Origin: a virus
DNA: 26,960 nucleotides
Direction: 5' to 3' (one strand)
IMG/VR virus record: IMGVR_UViG_3300037189_003636
Span: 1 to 26,960 of that record
The notes under the pieces are model-generated. The model saw only the letters and a program-made list of their open reading frames with translations. It was not told the DNA's origin and did not search any database. Below, in pieces: positions 5,125-12,794 of the stretch. Each line of letters starts with the position of its first letter. Position 1 is the stretch's first letter. The translations under genes were made by a program, and so were the position numbers.

Positions 5125-5841
5125 TTACAGTTTATTGAGCGTGATTGTATTGTCAGTTAAATTGACTGTTTGATGAGCGCAGTAGAACTTACGGCTTAAG
5201 ATATTGTTTTGATTGAAGATATTGAACGTAGTCCACATTGGACCAGTAGCCACACCCTCTATGTGCTGGCAATACTTTGATATAGCGCCTATGCCAGTCA
5301 CATCTAAACCCCAGTCTAAGGTGCAAGAAACCATCCCTGTAGGGGCGGTGGTGACTACTTTTAGCCCCTGATTTGACAATTCCCGTACCCGTTTCTCAAA
5401 AAACTGAGGGGTAAAGTCTGGTAATTGCCCTGATGACGGGGGTGAGTTAATGACTAGGACATCAAAATCCATCTCATACGGTTCATTTAAAGCGTGGTAA
5501 TCGAACAGTAAGTCCTCTTTGCAAGCTATAGGGGAGGAAACTTCAAGGATGTTAGACAGGTGATCGAACCATTCTAAGTAGAAAGCTACCCAATCATGTT
5601 GCAATGGATGGTTGTAAAAGTAATTATCCCTACCAATCCAAGCATTATGAGCGCCACTCGGAATACTTAATTCTTGCAATCTGATAGGCGTGTCCTCTAC
5701 AAGAGGGGCAAGTTGGTCAAGGTAAGCGGGATTGACGTGGTGGGTAAACTCTAAGTCAAAGTTTTCTTTGCAAACCTTGCGTAAGTAGTTAAGATGAACT
5801 AGGTTATCCCCTAGACGATATTCATTGTATGTGTGTATCAT
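5125..5841 (-). CDS. GT-B-like (heptosyltransferase-like) glycosyltransferase
   Basis: This 238-residue protein has YRLGDNLVHLNYLRKV at residues 8-23, the N-terminal loop pattern of GT-B enzymes of the ADP-heptose:LPS transferase type. VLVINSPPSSGQ (about 129-140) looks like the start of the nucleotide-sugar-binding half. HIEGVATGPMWTTFN near residue 200 corresponds to the conserved GxxTGPxH-type loop, with W in place of the usual H. The protein is shorter than full GT9 enzymes (around 320-350). It would transfer a sugar to host LPS, DNA or a virion protein; the acceptor cannot be told. It is transcribed leftward, away from the main operon, and its start has only a weak ribosome-binding site. 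Confidence 0.6.
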   Translation of the reverse strand: MIHTYNEYRLGDNLVHLNYLRKVCKENFDLEFTHHVNPAYLDQLAPLVEDTPIRLQELSIPSGAHNAWIGRDNYFYNHPLQHDWVAFYLEWFDHLSNILEVSSPIACKEDLLFDYHALNEPYEMDFDVLVINSPPSSGQLPDFTPQFFEKRVRELSNQGLKVVTTAPTGMVSCTLDWGLDVTGIGAISKYCQHIEGVATGPMWTTFNIFNQNNILSRKFYCAHQTVNLTDNTITLNKL

Positions 5842-5852
5842 GGTGGTATGAT
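5825..5852 (+). promoter_or_regulatory. Promoter of the rightward operon, extended -10
   Basis: TTGTAT (5825-5830), a 16-bp spacer and TATGAT (5847-5852) preceded by TGG, an extended -10 form. It overlaps the first codons of the leftward glycosyltransferase gene, and the two divergent start codons are only 38 bp apart. Confidence 0.45.
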
Positions 5853-5879
5853 GAGTTAAGTTATAAGGAGAATATCACA

Positions 5880-6095
5880 ATGAGTATTGAGGTGGAAAAA
5901 AATATACCAATACCCCCTGAGAAAAAGCGCAACGTGTACCCATATAAGGTACTAGAGGTCGGAGAATCATTCTTTGTGCCAACGGGGAAAATCCAGATTG
6001 TCTGCAATGCAAACTACCGCACAGGCAAACAGTTAAGTAAAAAATTTATAGCCAGAAAAGAAAAAGAAGGAGTGCGAGTATGGAGAACGGAATAA
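5880..6095 (+). CDS. Small conserved phage protein ending in RVWR
   Basis: The 71-residue product begins MSIEVEKNIPIPPEKK and ends EGVRVWRTE, with LEVGESFFVPTG in the middle. This belongs to a small protein type widespread in phages (VGDSF...KF..R....GVRVWR), of unknown function. The start at 5880 is preferred over an in-frame ATG at 5829 because AAGGAGAATATCACA directly precedes it and the longer frame would run through the promoter. It is the first gene of the rightward operon and overlaps the next gene by 16 bp. Confidence 0.8.
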   Translation: MSIEVEKNIPIPPEKKRNVYPYKVLEVGESFFVPTGKIQIVCNANYRTGKQLSKKFIARKEKEGVRVWRTE

Positions 6096-6313
6096 AAGAC
6101 GCTCAATCAGTACAACAGTACATTGAGAAGGCAGGTGATCTAGCCAAGAAGCAATATATGCAACGGGTATGGGAAATGACTAAAGATCAAATCTTTCATG
6201 AATTGATGCGTGTTCATGCTAAGTCCGCAGAACTCATGATGCAAGCAGAAGCCGAACTTACGTATCTTCGATCATTGTTAGATGGTCCTGAGGATGGGGA
6301 TGCAAGACACTGA
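6080..6313 (+). CDS. 77-residue helical hypothetical protein
   Basis: The product is predicted all-helical and charged (DLAKKQYMQRVWEMTKDQ, then AKSAELMMQAEAELTYLRSLL). AAGGAGTGCGAGT precedes the ATG. It overlaps both neighbours, pointing to translational coupling. No domain is recognised; the coiled-coil look is compatible with a small DNA-packaging or regulatory partner, but nothing shows this. Confidence 0.7.
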   Translation: MENGIKDAQSVQQYIEKAGDLAKKQYMQRVWEMTKDQIFHELMRVHAKSAELMMQAEAELTYLRSLLDGPEDGDARH

Positions 6314-6539
6314 TCGGTTAAGAGAAGAAAGACTCTTATATAAGACTGAAATGATGAGGGCGTTATCTTGCAGAACCAAGAAACAAAAAATAGCCCTTGC
6401 AAGCGAGTGGAAAGAGAAGTACAGCCCAATGACCTATGACGGTCTTATAAGCCTTGCTAAGAACCATACAGCCCGTCTGAAGGTGGCTTATTGGGATTTA
6501 CCTAACTTTGAAGAAAAACGGATGGAGAAGCACAATTGA
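6300..6539 (+). CDS. 79-residue basic helical hypothetical protein
   Basis: Of three clustered ATGs (6282, 6294, 6300) the third is chosen because GAGG at 6290-6293 is correctly spaced from it. The product starts MQDTDRLREERLLYKTEMM, is rich in Lys, Arg and Glu, and includes YSPMTYDGLISLAKNHTARL. It overlaps the gene upstream by 14 bp, and its TGA overlaps the TTG start of the glycosyltransferase gene. The function is unknown. Confidence 0.65.
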   Translation: MQDTDRLREERLLYKTEMMRALSCRTKKQKIALASEWKEKYSPMTYDGLISLAKNHTARLKVAYWDLPNFEEKRMEKHN

Positions 6540-7246
6540 AAACCGCAGCCGTAGTGACCGTAACAACTGGCAAGCGCATGGAAGAATTAGAACAATGCGT
6601 TAAATCTATACAAGAACAGACTTATCCTTGCACTCATTACATTTTGTGTGACGAGGATTGGCATCGGTATCAAATCATTGATGCCCGTTTTTCTAACGCT
6701 AAAGTTTGTTTTTGGAATGGCAAGATTGGTGGGGATGGGTATGCGGGTCAGCGTTGGTTAGCTGCTGCGCCTCAATTGATTACCGAGGAAGTGACATTCT
6801 TTTGCAACGATGACGATTGGTATGATCCTGACCATGTAGCTTCCATTATGGGCAAAATTGAACAAGGGTATGATTGGGCGTATAGCCTTAGGTCAATCTA
6901 TGACAAGGAGGGGCAGTTTTTGTTTGATGACAACTGCGAAGCCTTGGGGGAGCTACATGATTCATGGAATATCCCAGGTCATCATTTTGTTGATTGGTGT
7001 ATGTGGGGTATGAAAACCTCATTCTTAAAACAATTGGCAATTATTCTCAATCAACCTAATCCTCAGGTAGATCGCCAGTTTTATGACGCTGCCAAGCAAA
7101 TTGTTCCCAATTTCACTTCAACTCACAAGCACACGTTTAACTTTAGGCTTGGCGGGGAATGTGGCGTACAAAAAGAATTCTTTGAAATGGGCAACCACTC
7201 CCTACTACAACGGTTTAATGGCAAATTGCCTTGGATCATTACATGA
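6536..7246 (+). CDS. GT-A family glycosyltransferase, TTG start
   Basis: The 236-residue protein opens with the beta strand and loop AAVVTVTTGKRMEELEQCV (4-22), then SIQEQTYPC, typical of GT2-like nucleotide-sugar-binding folds. The metal-binding DXD motif is in FFCNDDDWYDPDH (D92-D94). HHFVDWCMWGMKTSFL and QVDRQFYDAA supply a plausible acceptor side. The TTG at 6536 is taken as start: GGAG lies 8 nt before it, it overlaps the previous stop as TTGA, and the next ATG would remove the first beta strand. It is inserted directly before the terminase gene. The acceptor (host glycan, capsid protein or DNA) is unknown. Confidence 0.8.
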   Translation: MKTAAVVTVTTGKRMEELEQCVKSIQEQTYPCTHYILCDEDWHRYQIIDARFSNAKVCFWNGKIGGDGYAGQRWLAAAPQLITEEVTFFCNDDDWYDPDHVASIMGKIEQGYDWAYSLRSIYDKEGQFLFDDNCEALGELHDSWNIPGHHFVDWCMWGMKTSFLKQLAIILNQPNPQVDRQFYDAAKQIVPNFTSTHKHTFNFRLGGECGVQKEFFEMGNHSLLQRFNGKLPWIIT

Positions 7247-9006
7247 GCCAGTTTAACCTTCAGCATTTTTACAATTTTTGTAAACAGCTCAAGATTGAAA
7301 CCAAGGAACAAGGTTTACGAAAGATGGATCATCTTTTGGGTACACAAACCTATGTTATGGATGAAATCAACAAGGGGCTTGCAGAAGGAGTCCATTTTTT
7401 TGTTATTTTAAAAGGTAGGCAACTTGGAATCACAACTATTTCACTCGCACTCGATCTCTATTGGCACTTTATGCACCCAGGGCTTCAGGGAACACTTACA
7501 ACAGATACGGAAGAAAATCGGGATATGTTCCGATCAACCCTTGCCATGTATATGGATGGTTTGCCCAAAGAGTATAAAATCCCACTCCTTGCTCACAACC
7601 GAAATCAGCTTTCCCTCAAGAATCGCAGCCGTTTGTTTTATCAAGTCGCTGGGCTTAGAGCAAAAGGAAGTCTGGGTCGTGGCAAGGCTATTACATACCT
7701 ACATGGAACGGAAACGAGTTCTTGGGGTGACGAAGAAGGATTGGCTTCTCTCTTAGCATCCTTGGCTGAAACTAACCCTGATCGACTGTACACGTTTGAA
7801 AGCACAGCACGGGGCTTTAATATGTTTCACGATATGTACGTGACAGCAAAAAAAGCCCGTACTCAACGTGCCATTTTTTGTGGATGGTGGCGCAACGAAC
7901 TATATATGCTTGATCCTAAAGACAAGACCTATGAGGTGTATTGGGATGGCAAGCTAACAGGCGAAGAAAAAGAATGGGTCAAAGATATTAAAAAGCTGTA
8001 CAACTTTGAGATCAATTCTAGACAGATAGCTTGGTGGCGTTGGAAGTTATACGAGGGTATCAAAGACGATAGCCTAATGTATCAAGAGTTTCCACCCACT
8101 GAAGACTACGCTTTTGTAATGACGGGTACGTCATTCTTTTCTAATGCACGGTGTACCGATGCCGTTAAAAAATTAAAAAAAACAACTTATGATTCTTACC
8201 GCTATGTCTTTGGTGCTAATTTTCAAGATACTCAAGTTATTAAATCAACAGAGCGCTTGGCAACTCTTAAAGTCTGGGAAGAACCAGTTGATACAGCTTA
8301 CTATGTTATTGGTGCTGATCCAGCTTACGGCTCTAGTGATTGGGCTGACCGATTTTGTATTCAAGTATTTAGATGTTATTCAGACGGGTTAGAACAAGTT
8401 GCTGCTTTTGCCACTTCAGAATTAAACACCTACCAGTTTGCTTGGATTATTGCCCACCTTGCTGGCGCATATAAAAACTCTACCTTGAACCTTGAAATCA
8501 ATGGTCCAGGTCAAGCAGTCATCAATGAATTGCGTAACCTCAAACGTCAAGCTGCCAGTATGGGTACGGCTTTAGGCAAAGACTTGTTAGATGTGTACGG
8601 CAATATGCAAAATTATATTTGGCGTAGAAACGATACCCTTGGTGGGGTATCTAACTCGATTGGTTGGATGACCACCGCTGCCACCAAAGAAAGGATGCTC
8701 ACTTACATGAAAGACTTTTTTGAGCGTGGCATGATGGACATTTGGGACATGGACACCATTGAGGAAATGAAAACAATGGTGCGAGATGGTGGATCAATTG
8801 AGGCTTCAGGTCGCAACAAAGACGATAGGGTCATTGCTACTGCTTTAGCTTGCGCTGCTTTTGCTGAACAAGTGCAACCTAGATTGATTACCGCCAAGCT
8901 CACACGCCCAATGTCACGGATGCAAGATGACTTTACACCAGAGCAGCTAACCGTTGGTAGGAATGTAAGTGATTACTTAAAACGCATTGGGGTGTACGGT
9001 AAATGA
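7243..9006 (+). CDS. terL: Terminase large subunit
   Basis: This 587-residue ATPase-nuclease packages DNA into the prohead. The Walker A-type loop is KGRQLGIT (57-64), with the Walker B region around TYLHGTETSSWGDEE (about 151-165). The RNase H-like nuclease has D359 in IGADPAYGSSDW, E418 in LEINGPG and D527/D528 in NKDDRVIATALA. The ATG at 7243 overlaps the glycosyltransferase stop as ATGA and has no strong ribosome-binding site, so coupling is likely; a TTG at 7231 would add four residues. No obvious small terminase precedes it. The small genes at 5880-6539 or the gene directly after it are candidates. Confidence 0.92.
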   Translation: MSQFNLQHFYNFCKQLKIETKEQGLRKMDHLLGTQTYVMDEINKGLAEGVHFFVILKGRQLGITTISLALDLYWHFMHPGLQGTLTTDTEENRDMFRSTLAMYMDGLPKEYKIPLLAHNRNQLSLKNRSRLFYQVAGLRAKGSLGRGKAITYLHGTETSSWGDEEGLASLLASLAETNPDRLYTFESTARGFNMFHDMYVTAKKARTQRAIFCGWWRNELYMLDPKDKTYEVYWDGKLTGEEKEWVKDIKKLYNFEINSRQIAWWRWKLYEGIKDDSLMYQEFPPTEDYAFVMTGTSFFSNARCTDAVKKLKKTTYDSYRYVFGANFQDTQVIKSTERLATLKVWEEPVDTAYYVIGADPAYGSSDWADRFCIQVFRCYSDGLEQVAAFATSELNTYQFAWIIAHLAGAYKNSTLNLEINGPGQAVINELRNLKRQAASMGTALGKDLLDVYGNMQNYIWRRNDTLGGVSNSIGWMTTAATKERMLTYMKDFFERGMMDIWDMDTIEEMKTMVRDGGSIEASGRNKDDRVIATALACAAFAEQVQPRLITAKLTRPMSRMQDDFTPEQLTVGRNVSDYLKRIGVYGK

Positions 9007-9398
9007 AGTCTGTCATACCAAAAATGGAACTCAAACGCATTATGAAACGCTTTATGCAAGACAAAGATCGAGGAATATCTATTCCTTTGTTTGCTGATTT
9101 AGCTGGCGTATCCATAGCCCATATACGAGATGTTTTTTTAGATGAATCACAACCTTTAACCGAATATATGCAAAGACGGGTTAGCAAAGCCTACATAGAA
9201 TGGAAAAATGGCGAAATAGCGGTTATGCAAAATAGAGATAACACTCGGTTTGTGCAATATCGCAAAGAAGCCAAACCTGACATGGCTAAGACTACGGGAT
9301 TACACTTAGTTAATGGAGAGATTAAGATTAAAGTGGGTATTACCAATAGGTCTGATTATTCTGTTTTATCACTTGACGAACAATTGAAGGGGAGATAA
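9003..9398 (+). CDS. 131-residue protein with a possible HTH
   Basis: Residues about 28-50 (IPLFADLAGVSIAHIRDVFLDE) have the spacing of a helix-turn-helix, followed by TEYMQRRVSKAYIEWKNGEI and a beta-rich tail. The ATG overlaps the terminase stop as ATGA. The DNA-binding look and the place next to terL make it one candidate for a small-terminase role or a packaging regulator, but the family is not recognised. Confidence 0.75.
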   Translation: MKSVIPKMELKRIMKRFMQDKDRGISIPLFADLAGVSIAHIRDVFLDESQPLTEYMQRRVSKAYIEWKNGEIAVMQNRDNTRFVQYRKEAKPDMAKTTGLHLVNGEIKIKVGITNRSDYSVLSLDEQLKGR

Positions 9399-9400
9399 CA

Positions 9401-9952
9401 ATGGCAGTTGTAAATGATTTTCACTGTGCAAAACACGGATACTTTGAATCACGGGAGGCTAAATGCCCCATGAAAGGATGTCATGAAGAAGTTATGGTCG
9501 TATTTTTGCAAGCTCCTAACCTTATCAGCAACAAAACAAGGTTCACAGACAAATCAACCAAGCAACTTGCAATCGAGTTTGATATGTCAGACATTAAAAC
9601 AACCCGTGAAGGCGAAAACCAAGCAGGTTACCTTACCCGCAAAAACAAGTTCAAAGAAAAAGATTACGCAGAAGCAGAAAAGTACGCAACCCGTAAAAGA
9701 GGCAACAAAGACAAAATCAAACCCGTTCCCACTCAAGAAGCGCCAAAAGAAAGTCGCCCAGGCGATGCAGCGATCTGGGGTGGCGGACAAAACGGCATGA
9801 ATATGCAATCTATTCTTGCTGGTCAATTTGCTAAACCTGTAAGAGATGAGCAAGTAGGCTTGACACCAAATCAAGCAGGGATTATAAAAGGACCTACAAC
9901 CCTTGCTGGCGGTACAATGAGAGATCCAGACAACTTAAAAATTAAAAAATGA
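9401..9952 (+). CDS. 183-residue protein with an N-terminal zinc-ribbon-like motif
   Basis: The start reads VNDFHCAKHGYFESREAKCP, then MKGCHEEV, so C9, H12, C22 and C27 could bind zinc. The remainder is lysine-rich and probably disordered, with an IWGGGQNGMNMQSILAGQFAKP segment near residue 125. GGGGAGATAACA precedes the ATG. It lies between the terminase and portal genes, where such zinc-ribbon proteins occur in related podoviruses. The function is unknown; a packaging accessory or head protein is plausible. Confidence 0.75.
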   Translation: MAVVNDFHCAKHGYFESREAKCPMKGCHEEVMVVFLQAPNLISNKTRFTDKSTKQLAIEFDMSDIKTTREGENQAGYLTRKNKFKEKDYAEAEKYATRKRGNKDKIKPVPTQEAPKESRPGDAAIWGGGQNGMNMQSILAGQFAKPVRDEQVGLTPNQAGIIKGPTTLAGGTMRDPDNLKIKK

Positions 9953-11574
9953 AAATTCCGTCATCCCCTGAAGCTAGAGAAGATTTTTATTTGGACATCA
10001 TTAACAAGTGTATGGTGTCAAAAGAAAGCAGACGGGGTGACTACACAACACTAAGAGCTTATTATTTATTTGGCGCTGGACCAGAACAACCACCAGCGTA
10101 CTTCAATAAAATCCATCCGCATTTAGATCAGTTAACTTCATTTTTATATTCAGCAGAAACAACACGATTTTCAATTGGTTTAGGAGCGTCAGTACATTCT
10201 GCTGAACACCACAAAGCACCAGTCTTAACTCAAGCCCTTAATGATGAGTGGCTAAACTCTAATGCAGACCAAGTATTTTCAACTGCGTTGACATGGGCGC
10301 TTGTGTACAACACCACATTTATTAAGTTGGTGTACAACAAAGGTATTCATCCTTACATGATTGAGCCGTCATCTATTGGCGTATTGCGTGAGGACACCCC
10401 TTATACAGACAGGCAAGAAGCCATTACACAAACTTATTACATTACTAAGTCGGAGCTATATGCCCGTCTGTATTCCCATCCAAAGCGTGAATCCATAGTA
10501 AATCGTATTACTACAGGTACAAAAGTATCTGATTCGGAAATTCCTGATGCGGTAAATCGTATTGTAATGAGTCAAACCAATCCTACAATTTACGGTAACG
10601 TAAATCTTGATCTGTACGGCATCAATCGCTATAAAGCTCAAGTGGCTGAAGATACAGTTGAGATGACAGAGTTGTGGGTATGGAATGATGACACCGAAGA
10701 TTATCAAGTAGTCACAATGGCTGCGCCTGACATTATTATTTATGACAGACAAGGGGCATCATTATTTTTAAAAGGCGAATGTCCTTTTGTACAGATTGCT
10801 CCTAATCCATTACCAGATTATTATTGGGGTGCTTCTGAAGCACAGCAATTGATTTTGTTACAAGAGTTGCGTAACACACGCATGACGGAGATTTTGGACT
10901 TGTTATCTAAACAAGTTGCTCCACCAACAGCATTTAGTGGATTTAGCGGTATTACTGATGAGAAATACTTTGCTATGCAACGTGCTGGTTCATTGATTGC
11001 GTCTGATATGCCTGGCGGTAAAGTAGATCGTTTATCTCCTGAGATGCCACCTGATTTATTTGAGGTGTTGCATGAGATTGACCAAATGTTTGCTGAAGTA
11101 TCAGGTATTAGCAATGTATTAAGCGGTAAAGGTGAATCAGGTGTTCGTTCACAAGGTCATGCAAGTCAATTGGCACGTCTTGGTAGCTCAAGAGCAAAAA
11201 AACGGGCTTTGATTGTTGAAGATAGTCTTGAGAAAGTAGCAACCCTATATCTTAAACTCTTGCAAGCCTATGATGACACTCATTTCAAAGATGAAGATGG
11301 AAAAGCGTTTATTGCTGAACAATTTACTAAAGATTATGTGGTGAAAGTAGATGCTCACTCTAACAGCCCAATCTTTACAGAAGATTTGAAGCAATTAGCG
11401 TTTAATTTGTTTAAAGCCAAAGCAATTGATGCTGAATCATTACTTGACTTAACAGAACCACCAATGAAACAATTACTTAAAGATAAATTAAAACGCAGAG
11501 AGAAGTTGGAAGCCTCACAGCCTAAACAACAAGCTCCTGCTCCCAAAGGCAAAAAAGAACCAGAGGTAGGATAA
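9949..11574 (+). CDS. Portal protein
   Basis: The 541-residue protein sits between terminase and scaffold/capsid genes and has podovirus-portal features. These are an N-terminal helical wing (YTTLRAYYLFGAGPEQPPAYFNKIHPHLDQL), a long central beta part, and the C-terminal stem-like segment LQELRNTRMTEILDLLSKQVAPP. GVRSQGHASQLARLGSSRAKKR follows near residues 398-420. The last 25 residues are Pro/Lys-rich. It forms the dodecameric ring through which DNA enters and leaves the head. The ATG overlaps the upstream stop as ATGA without a clear ribosome-binding site, so translation is probably coupled. Confidence 0.88.
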   Translation: MKIPSSPEAREDFYLDIINKCMVSKESRRGDYTTLRAYYLFGAGPEQPPAYFNKIHPHLDQLTSFLYSAETTRFSIGLGASVHSAEHHKAPVLTQALNDEWLNSNADQVFSTALTWALVYNTTFIKLVYNKGIHPYMIEPSSIGVLREDTPYTDRQEAITQTYYITKSELYARLYSHPKRESIVNRITTGTKVSDSEIPDAVNRIVMSQTNPTIYGNVNLDLYGINRYKAQVAEDTVEMTELWVWNDDTEDYQVVTMAAPDIIIYDRQGASLFLKGECPFVQIAPNPLPDYYWGASEAQQLILLQELRNTRMTEILDLLSKQVAPPTAFSGFSGITDEKYFAMQRAGSLIASDMPGGKVDRLSPEMPPDLFEVLHEIDQMFAEVSGISNVLSGKGESGVRSQGHASQLARLGSSRAKKRALIVEDSLEKVATLYLKLLQAYDDTHFKDEDGKAFIAEQFTKDYVVKVDAHSNSPIFTEDLKQLAFNLFKAKAIDAESLLDLTEPPMKQLLKDKLKRREKLEASQPKQQAPAPKGKKEPEVG

Positions 11575-11738
11575 TGGCAAGAGGAAACGTAGCACCTAAA
11601 GCAGATCAACCAAGGGTAACTACTGAATCTCTAAAAAGAGATGCACAGCCAACAAATTTGCAGTATCGTGTACAAGGCGTTAAAAGTTTTGATAGATCTT
11701 CTAAAACAAGAGATCTAGGTCGTTCAGTTAGGGGATAG
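11574..11738 (+). CDS. 54-residue basic protein after the portal gene
   Basis: The frame begins MARGNVAPKADQPRVTTESL and ends KTRDLGRSVRG. It overlaps the portal stop as TAATG, the junction style used throughout this operon. The product is basic and likely unstructured. It may be a minor head protein; no family is recognised. Confidence 0.65.
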   Translation: MARGNVAPKADQPRVTTESLKRDAQPTNLQYRVQGVKSFDRSSKTRDLGRSVRG

Positions 11739-11756
11739 CTTAATTGGAGATTTCAA

Positions 11757-11798
11757 ATGCGTAAAAGTCATAAAAAATCACGTAAATCACGTAGATAA
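11757..11798 (+). CDS. 13-residue Arg/Lys peptide 1
   Basis: The frame encodes MRKSHKKSRKSRR, with nine of 13 residues Arg or Lys. A strong ribosome-binding site, TTGGAG, lies 7 nt before the ATG. The leader is duplicated almost exactly before the second peptide about 120 bp downstream, and both are followed by non-coding DNA. The repeated leader plus a repeated composition argues against chance. By analogy to the small basic DNA-packaging proteins of microviruses it could neutralise packaged DNA, but no homology can be claimed at this length. Confidence 0.55.
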   Translation: MRKSHKKSRKSRR

Positions 11799-11878
11799 TA
11801 GTTTCCTTCACGGGAGAAAAAGGGTGTGGCTGCCTTCCCTAGGAAATAGGTGGTCCTATGCTAATTAGGAGATTCCAA

Positions 11879-11920
11879 ATGGCACGTAAAGGACGCAAAG
11901 GTCGTAAAGGTCGCAAGTAA
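11879..11920 (+). CDS. 13-residue Arg/Lys peptide 2
   Basis: The frame encodes MARKGRKGRKGRK, a tandem R-K-G repeat built from 9-bp units. AGGAG lies 7 nt before the ATG. The leader TAATTAGGAGATTCCAAATG differs from that of peptide 1 by one insertion and one substitution. An in-frame ATG at 11858 would give a 20-residue version starting MLIRRFQ, with a weaker ribosome-binding site. It lies between the portal and scaffold-type genes, and three hairpins follow it directly. Confidence 0.55.
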   Translation: MARKGRKGRKGRK

Positions 11921-11968
11921 TCCGAAAGGATACTAGCGATTGACCGCTAAACCTCCCTTGGGGGGAGG
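11920..11968 (+). other. Three successive hairpins after peptide 2
   Basis: ATCC-GAAA-GGAT (11920-11931, a GNRA tetraloop), TAGCG-ATTGAC-CGCTA (11934-11949) and CCTCCC-loop-GGGAGG (11952-11968). No U-run follows the last, so this looks like mRNA 3'-end protection or processing rather than a standard intrinsic terminator. Confidence 0.45.
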
Positions 11969-11991
11969 GAATCAAAAATAATACCCCCCAC

Positions 11992-12019
11992 TTGACAATT
12001 GTTATATTAAGATTACGAT
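11992..12019 (+). promoter_or_regulatory. Promoter of the scaffold-capsid genes
   Basis: A perfect TTGACA (11992-11997), a 16-bp spacer and TACGAT (12014-12019) lie 25 bp before the ATG at 12045, in the 124-bp gap after the hairpins. It would give extra transcription of the capsid genes independent of the start at 5850. Confidence 0.55.
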
Positions 12020-12044
12020 TAGCGTTAATTTCATAGGAAAATAT

Positions 12045-12581
12045 ATGGGCGTACCGTCAGACAAGTTAATGGAAATGATTAAATCCCAAAAGGATGGTGC
12101 AACTCCTGGTGGGCTTCCACAAGCGCCAGAAGGACCTGGCAATATTTCTGACAATTCTGCCCCTCCAATGGGATCACCTATGTCAACCCCAGAACCCAAG
12201 ATGGGTAATCGGGAAGCCTCAATGATTAACATTTCGATGGCTATGGATTTACTAGAACAAGCATTACCTGCGTTAGGAAGCGAATCAGGTGAAGGTCAAA
12301 AACTCCTTTCCGCTATTCGAACCATGACAGGCATCATTGGTCCTAAGAAGTCTAAAGTAAATGAACTTCAACCAACCGAAATTATGCAAATGCTTCAAAC
12401 ATTACCTCAAGCTGGTGGCGCAACTGCTGAAGGTAAAGCAATGCAACAAGCGCCACAAATCCCAGGTATGTCACCTGGCGGTGGTATGCCTCCTCCTACA
12501 CCTCCTGGTGCTGGCGCTGGTATGCCTCCTCCTTCTGGCGGTTTGCCAGGTGGTATGCCTTCCGCAACTCCAAAAATGTAA
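12045..12581 (+). CDS. Pro/Gly/Met-rich protein of the head module
   Basis: The 178-residue product has a disordered N-terminus and one ordered helical block (about 61-117, MINISMAMDLLEQALPALG to MQMLQTLPQ). Its C-terminus is made of G-G-M-P-P-P-x-P repeats. AGGAAAATAT precedes the ATG. Proteins with a helical core and Pro/Gly-rich tails are common between portal and scaffold in podoviruses, but no function is assigned. It may help prohead assembly. Confidence 0.7.
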   Translation: MGVPSDKLMEMIKSQKDGATPGGLPQAPEGPGNISDNSAPPMGSPMSTPEPKMGNREASMINISMAMDLLEQALPALGSESGEGQKLLSAIRTMTGIIGPKKSKVNELQPTEIMQMLQTLPQAGGATAEGKAMQQAPQIPGMSPGGGMPPPTPPGAGAGMPPPSGGLPGGMPSATPKM

Positions 12582-12590
12582 GGAATTACT

Positions 12591-12776
12591 ATGGAACTCT
12601 TTAAACCACGTGGATCAGCACAACCACGCAGACCTACCGATAACAACCAAAAGAACGGTCAAGTTATCAATACACCTCGTTTCTCACAGTTCGGTGGCTT
12701 AACATCTGCTTCTAAAGCAGGTTTTAAAAACATGATGACTATGAGCCATCCTGGTGACACCAAAAAAGTTATCTAA
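12591..12776 (+). CDS. 61-residue hypothetical protein
   Basis: The product begins MELFKPRGSAQPRRPTDNN and ends MSHPGDTKKVI; it is basic and probably unstructured, with FSQFGGLTSASKAGFKNMMTM in the centre. TAAGGAATTACT precedes the ATG, ten bases after the previous stop. It is probably a minor head protein; no family is recognised. Confidence 0.65.
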   Translation: MELFKPRGSAQPRRPTDNNQKNGQVINTPRFSQFGGLTSASKAGFKNMMTMSHPGDTKKVI

Positions 12777-12794
12777 AGAAAAAGGGGATAAATC

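Noticed and set aside
5065-5135. Intrinsic terminator between the intergenic region and the glycosyltransferase gene
   Set aside because: GGGAGGAG can pair with CTCCCCCC, but the A-run is on the plus strand, and on the minus strand the T-run precedes rather than follows the stem.
5829-5879. Longer N-terminus for the first rightward gene
   Set aside because: The added residues run through the promoter region and the ATG has no ribosome-binding site; the ATG at 5880 has AAGGAG.
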